DNA from: JANLUX01 sp031366005
Lineage (GTDB): Bacteria > Bacteroidota > Bacteroidia > AKYH767-A > OLB10
Length of the DNA: 17,089 nt
Assembly (NCBI GenBank): GCA_031366005.1
Contig: JANLZB010000062.1
Coordinates: 1 to 17,089 of the forward strand
Reading direction: 5' to 3'
Under the pieces are notes generated by a model, which was not told the DNA's origin, did not search any database, and worked only from the letters and a program-made list of their open reading frames with translations. How positions within the stretch are numbered: position 1 is the stretch's first letter; each line of letters begins with the position of its first letter. Shown here one piece after another: positions 14,095 to 17,089 of the stretch. The translations under genes were made by a program, and so were the position numbers.

Positions 14095-15186
14095 TTATCT
14101 AACTGTTTTTCTTCTATTCCTGATATAATCTTCAAACATAAACTCACCTAACCCATTCAACGAACTATAAAATGCGCGACCGTTATTTATTCTGGTAAAG
14201 TCGCGCACAAATGCCTGAAGGTATGGATCCTGCGCTATCATAAATGTGGTGATAGGAATGTTTAAGCGCTTAGCCTGTCCTGCTAAATTCAACACGTTAT
14301 TAATTATTTTTTTATCCAACCCAAAACTATTTTTATAATAACGTGCTCCTTCTTTGATGCAAGATGGCTTGCCATCAGTGATCATAAAAATTTGTTTGTT
14401 GGGAGTTTTTCTTCTTCTTAATAAATCCATTGCTAATTCTAATCCCGCAGAAGTATTGGTATGATAAGGACCGACCTGCAAATAAGGCAAATCTTTTAAC
14501 TGAATAGGATATGCATCATCACCAAACACAACAATGTCCAGCATATCTTTAGGATAGCGGGTGCGGATTAACTCCGCCAAAGCCATTGCCGTCTTTTTTG
14601 CTGGTGTGATGCGGTCTTCTCCATATAAAATCATACTGTGTGAAATATCAATCATTAGCACGGTTGCATTAAATGTTTTGAATTCGCGCTCCTGGACTTC
14701 CAGATCATCTTCATTCATTTCAAAATGATCAATACCATGATTGATTTGTGCATTGCGAATGGAATCAGTAAGATTAATCTGATCCATCGTGTCACCAAAC
14801 TGAAAGGGACGTAAGTCAGCGCTCATCTCATCACCCTGACCTGTTTTAAAAGTTTTGTGCGATCCTTTGCCAGATTTACGCAGCTTGCCAAAAATTTCTT
14901 CCAATGATTTTTGCCTGATGGTTTGTTCTGTTTTCGGAGTGATCGAAAAATTTTCATTCTCATCTTCTTTCAGATAACCTTTCTCCTTCAGGTCATTGAT
15001 AAAATCTCCCATACCGTAATCGGGATTAGTAAGATTGTATTGACGATCAAGCTCCGTTAGCCAGCTCAAAGCTTCACCAGCATCACCTGCAGTGTATTGC
15101 AAAAGCTCTGTGAAAAGATTTAACATCTTATCATAAGTAGTGCCTTCTGGCGGAGGAGTGAATTTTGTGAAACGGAGACCTAGCAT
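14095..15186 (-). CDS. VWA-domain protein paired with the MoxR-like ATPase
   Basis: A 363-residue protein with no signal peptide or membrane segment, so cytoplasmic. The N-terminal half (about 1-165) is helical and charged. The C-terminal half (about 174-345) is a von Willebrand factor A domain with an intact metal-ion-dependent adhesion site: DISHS (180-184), a Thr in YHTNTSAG (241-248) and Asp271 in ITDGKPS (269-275). Such cytoplasmic VWA proteins next to MoxR-type ATPases are thought to bind the ATPase and deliver a client. It is the first gene of the two-gene unit. It lacks the transmembrane helices of BatA/BatB, so this is not the Bat aerotolerance locus. A TATCTTTA sequence on the minus strand (15242-15249) is a one-mismatch -7 candidate about 55 bases upstream. 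Confidence 0.88.
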   Translation of the reverse strand: MLGLRFTKFTPPPEGTTYDKMLNLFTELLQYTAGDAGEALSWLTELDRQYNLTNPDYGMGDFINDLKEKGYLKEDENENFSITPKTEQTIRQKSLEEIFGKLRKSGKGSHKTFKTGQGDEMSADLRPFQFGDTMDQINLTDSIRNAQINHGIDHFEMNEDDLEVQEREFKTFNATVLMIDISHSMILYGEDRITPAKKTAMALAELIRTRYPKDMLDIVVFGDDAYPIQLKDLPYLQVGPYHTNTSAGLELAMDLLRRRKTPNKQIFMITDGKPSCIKEGARYYKNSFGLDKKIINNVLNLAGQAKRLNIPITTFMIAQDPYLQAFVRDFTRINNGRAFYSSLNGLGEFMFEDYIRNRRKTVR

Positions 15187-15332
15187 AAGAAAAGTTTAAA
15201 ATTATTACCTATTAAAATTTTCGTATTTGAATAGATAAGTGTAAAGATACAGTTACTGAAATTTAATAATGGACAACTTATAAAATATTCCTTTTATTTA
15301 AGGAAAGTGGTTACGTTTAACATTTAGTACGG

Positions 15333-15374
15333 ATGCAACTATTGATCTATGGTTTTTAGTTCCATGCAACTATT
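15333..15374 (+). repeat. Spaced 11-bp direct repeat in a divergent intergenic region
   Basis: The word atgcaactatt occurs at 15333-15343 and 15364-15374, a 31-base period, close to three helical turns. It lies in the 237-base gap between the divergently transcribed VWA gene (start 15186) and the secreted-protein gene (start 15424), 50-90 bases before the latter. Such phasing suits a dimeric regulator, but no palindromy within each copy is seen. The rest of the gap is AT-rich without other supported features. Confidence 0.5.
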
Positions 15375-15423
15375 TAATAGAAATTCACATCTATACTTCA
15401 AAACAACTGTAAAATAATTATCT

Positions 15424-16518
15424 ATGAAAGCATCTTTACCTGGGTTAATAATTTTGCTTATTCTCCTTATCACAAGCGTTAATTCACTTGCAACTCACCT
15501 TGTGGGTTTTCACTTAACTGCTCAATATGCAGGGAGTCCTGATACGTATAACATAAAATGTTATTATTATAGAGATTGTACAGGTGTTTCCCAGGCATCC
15601 ACAGTTACGATGTATTACAAAACAGGTTCATTCATTGACTCAATAACACTAGTACAAACTTCTTCCAGTGTACAAACATCATCGGTAAGTTGTGTTATTA
15701 TTGGACCGACACCTAATTGTACCTCTCTTATTGGAAATGGCATAGAAAAAATAACTTATGAAGCACAGCTAACTTTACCTTTCCAGGATTCAGCATGGGT
15801 TTTGTTTGTTAGTGAATGTTGTTTTTCACCAGTTATTTTTGCATCAACCGCTCAGGATATTTGTACAGAAGCACAACTAAATACATTTATAACGCCCGCT
15901 GACAATCTTCCTGAATTTATTTCAATACCTGATTTTGAATTTTGTCTGAATGCCACTGTTAATTACACCCAAACAGCAACTGACATGGATGGTGACTCCA
16001 TTGTTTATTCATTGATACCGATAGCTTGCAACAATATGCCGGCAATCTATAATTCGCCCTACAGCGGCACTAATTTTATTTTGTCATCTACACCTATAAC
16101 TTTTAATTATATGACAGGAACCTGCTCGTTTACGCCAAATGCACTGATGATAGGTTATCTAAGTATAAAAGCAACTGAATACAGAAATGGAATAGCCATA
16201 GGTTCAGTTATGCGAAATACATCTGCTAAAACTAATAATAACGGGACACCAGCAGGCGTGAATGAAAACATAAATCTGCCAAAGATTATTATTGTTCCGA
16301 ATCCGGTCAACAACCTCTTTCAAATTACAGCTACAAAAATTAAGGATGCAACTTTATTCATCCAGGATATAACAGGACGTGTTTTGATTAAACAAAACTT
16401 TTATGATCCCGATGGATCGGGTGCAATTGTTGATGTTCAAAGAATAAATGCAGGAATTTATTCAGTTAGTCTTTACACTGCCAAAGAAATTCTTGTTACA
16501 AAGTTTGTTAAGGAATAA
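15424..16518 (+). CDS. Small T9SS cargo protein with Bacteroidota 'ATHxVG...YRDC' N-terminal module
   Basis: A 364-residue secreted protein. The signal peptide is about residues 1-23 (MKASLPGLIILLILLITSVN). The mature start ATHLVGFHLTAQYAG and then YNIKCYYYRDCTGV strongly resemble the N-terminus of large Bacteroidota adhesin-like proteins (ATHIVGGE...YEI...YRDC) that normally continue into PKD or Ig-like domains and a gliding-motility-associated C-terminal domain. 'TATDMDGDSIVYSLIPIACNN' (about 186-206) is another element of that module. Multiple Cys residues suggest disulfides outside the cell. Here the module is followed directly by a type A sorting tail (from about 283, 'KIIIVPNPVNNLFQI' to 'NAGIYSVSLYTAKE'), giving a much shorter protein than usual. 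It has no catalytic motif; a surface or adhesive role is inferred. Confidence 0.85.
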   Translation: MKASLPGLIILLILLITSVNSLATHLVGFHLTAQYAGSPDTYNIKCYYYRDCTGVSQASTVTMYYKTGSFIDSITLVQTSSSVQTSSVSCVIIGPTPNCTSLIGNGIEKITYEAQLTLPFQDSAWVLFVSECCFSPVIFASTAQDICTEAQLNTFITPADNLPEFISIPDFEFCLNATVNYTQTATDMDGDSIVYSLIPIACNNMPAIYNSPYSGTNFILSSTPITFNYMTGTCSFTPNALMIGYLSIKATEYRNGIAIGSVMRNTSAKTNNNGTPAGVNENINLPKIIIVPNPVNNLFQITATKIKDATLFIQDITGRVLIKQNFYDPDGSGAIVDVQRINAGIYSVSLYTAKEILVTKFVKE

Positions 16519-16561
16519 AAGCAGTCTAACTCATTTCATCAGGCTGTTTAAATATTTACAC

Positions 16562-17089
16562 TTACTTAAAAATATTTTTCAACTGATCTTTTGCTTTTTG
16601 CTCTGCTTCTTTTTTCAACCTGTCAGTTTCTGCTTTTGCTTTTGCTTCGGCTTCTTTTTTTAAACGATCAGATTCTGATTTTACTTTGTCCTCAGCCTCT
16701 TTCTTAAAACGATCTGCTTCAGACTTAGCCTTATCCTCTAATTCTTTTCGTTTTTTATCAATTTCTTCTTTTGCTTTATCTATCACCTGATCAGTTATTT
16801 TCTTTCCGGCATCTTTCAATCCTGTTCTCACAGTAGGATTATTTACAGTGCCACCAATTAATACATCAATATTTACTTTATCGCCCAAACTCAAATTTGC
16901 TCCTTTAGTATTTGCCTTTGCAAGCAATCCATTGATAGCCCCCGTTGCCTGTGCCGGAAGTTTGTTGGTTGGTATATCCAGATTTAACACATAATCTATT
17001 GTCTGATCAAAACCGTTTGATCCCTGGATTTTTGTTTTAATGCCCTGGTTGACGGCTTCGAAAGGTTTTACATTTACTCTTCCATCAGC
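16562..17089 (-). CDS. C-terminal part of an AsmA-like protein with long coiled-coil tail (partial)
   Basis: On the minus strand the frame is open from the window's right edge to the stop at 16562, giving 175 visible residues; the start lies outside. A GTG at 16988-16990 is an internal Val codon in an ongoing domain rather than a start. The visible part begins DGRVNVKPFEAVNQGIKTKI, then DYVLNLDIPTNKLP and IGGTVNNPTVRTGLKD, which match the C-terminal region of Bacteroidota AsmA-family proteins. These are large, inner-membrane-anchored, periplasm-spanning proteins linked to outer-membrane lipid homeostasis. The last 80 residues are a Lys/Ala/Glu-rich coiled coil with four 15-residue units (DNA 16598-16777), ending KDQLKNIFK. 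It converges on the secreted-protein gene with a 43-base gap that shows no clear terminator hairpin. Confidence 0.75.
   Translation of the reverse strand, partial: ADGRVNVKPFEAVNQGIKTKIQGSNGFDQTIDYVLNLDIPTNKLPAQATGAINGLLAKANTKGANLSLGDKVNIDVLIGGTVNNPTVRTGLKDAGKKITDQVIDKAKEEIDKKRKELEDKAKSEADRFKKEAEDKVKSESDRLKKEAEAKAKAETDRLKKEAEQKAKDQLKNIFK
16598..16777 (-). repeat. Four 45-bp in-frame units encoding 15-residue coiled-coil repeats
   Basis: Inside the AsmA-like gene the protein reads as four consecutive 15-residue units of the pattern KaKsEaDrlKKEaEd: KAKEEIDKKRKELED, KAKSEADRFKKEAED, KVKSESDRLKKEAEA and KAKAETDRLKKEAEQ, then a partial fifth (KAKDQLKN). The last three are most alike, which points to recent tandem duplication. 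A 15-residue period (3.75 residues per turn) differs from the canonical heptad. Confidence 0.75.

Noticed and set aside
12565..15186. Part of a BatABCDE aerotolerance operon or a defence island
   Set aside because: The VWA protein has no membrane helices, no other Bat genes flank the pair, and neighbouring genes are housekeeping or secreted-protein genes.
16448..16663. Phe/Leu/Cys-rich plus-strand frame at the right edge that looks like a membrane peptide
   Set aside because: It is the antisense of Lys/Glu/Ala codons in the coiled-coil tail, which always reads as Phe/Leu/Ser/Cys; no independent support.
16988..16990. GTG as the start of a short separate protein at the right edge
   Set aside because: The frame stays open to the window edge and the upstream residues continue an AsmA-like domain, so this is an internal Val.

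Overview
The window looks like an ordinary, AT-rich chromosomal stretch of a member of the Bacteroidota, probably an environmental Chitinophagales/Sphingobacteriales-like lineage; the order is a guess. Four separate genes encode secreted proteins ending in a type A type IX secretion (T9SS) sorting domain, a system confined to this phylum. Several genes carry the phylum's TAnnTTTG -7 promoter element, Shine-Dalgarno sites are mostly absent, and the gene boundaries hold palindromic repeats of kinds familiar from Bacteroidota genomes.

Layout. 1-84: tail of a T9SS cargo gene. 100-170: long inverted repeat. 196-1374: RlmI-type 23S rRNA cytosine methyltransferase. 1375-1500: second inverted repeat. 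1530-2357: kdsA (Kdo-8-phosphate synthase, metal-dependent class). 2455-4383: secreted Asp-box protein with a T9SS tail. It converges on a beta-carbonic anhydrase gene (4485-5120, minus), with a twin-palindrome terminator-like element between them. 5257-5610: single-domain response regulator with a degenerate active site. 5786-7831, 7863-8417 and 8401-9303: ligA, a DUF6913-like gene and dapA, close together or overlapping and probably one operon. dapA ends inside a second twin-palindrome element and converges on a long choice-of-anchor-B/LVIVD surface protein (9328-11706, minus). Next on the minus strand are a secreted glutathione-peroxidase-like protein (11918-12430), a dispersed inverted repeat (12476-12553), and a two-gene unit of a MoxR-like AAA+ ATPase (12565-14046) downstream of a VWA-domain protein (14095-15186). 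A divergent intergenic region with a spaced 11-bp direct repeat precedes a small T9SS protein with a Bacteroidota 'ATHxVG...YRDC' N-terminus (15424-16518). The right edge holds the C-terminus of an AsmA-like protein (16562 to beyond 17089, minus) with a 15-residue-periodic Lys/Ala/Glu coiled coil.

How the genes relate. Most are housekeeping: rRNA modification, LPS core sugar, DNA ligation, diaminopimelate/lysine synthesis, CO2 hydration and peroxide defence. Secreted T9SS cargo is interspersed. The ATPase/VWA pair probably works as a chaperone-like metal-insertion or remodelling machine. I see no phage, IS element, CRISPR array, defence island, tRNA or rRNA gene. I found no convincing undescribed system. 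The most distinctive feature is the density of palindromic intergenic elements, including one that supplies the stop codon of dapA and a decayed/intact pair of the same dispersed repeat.
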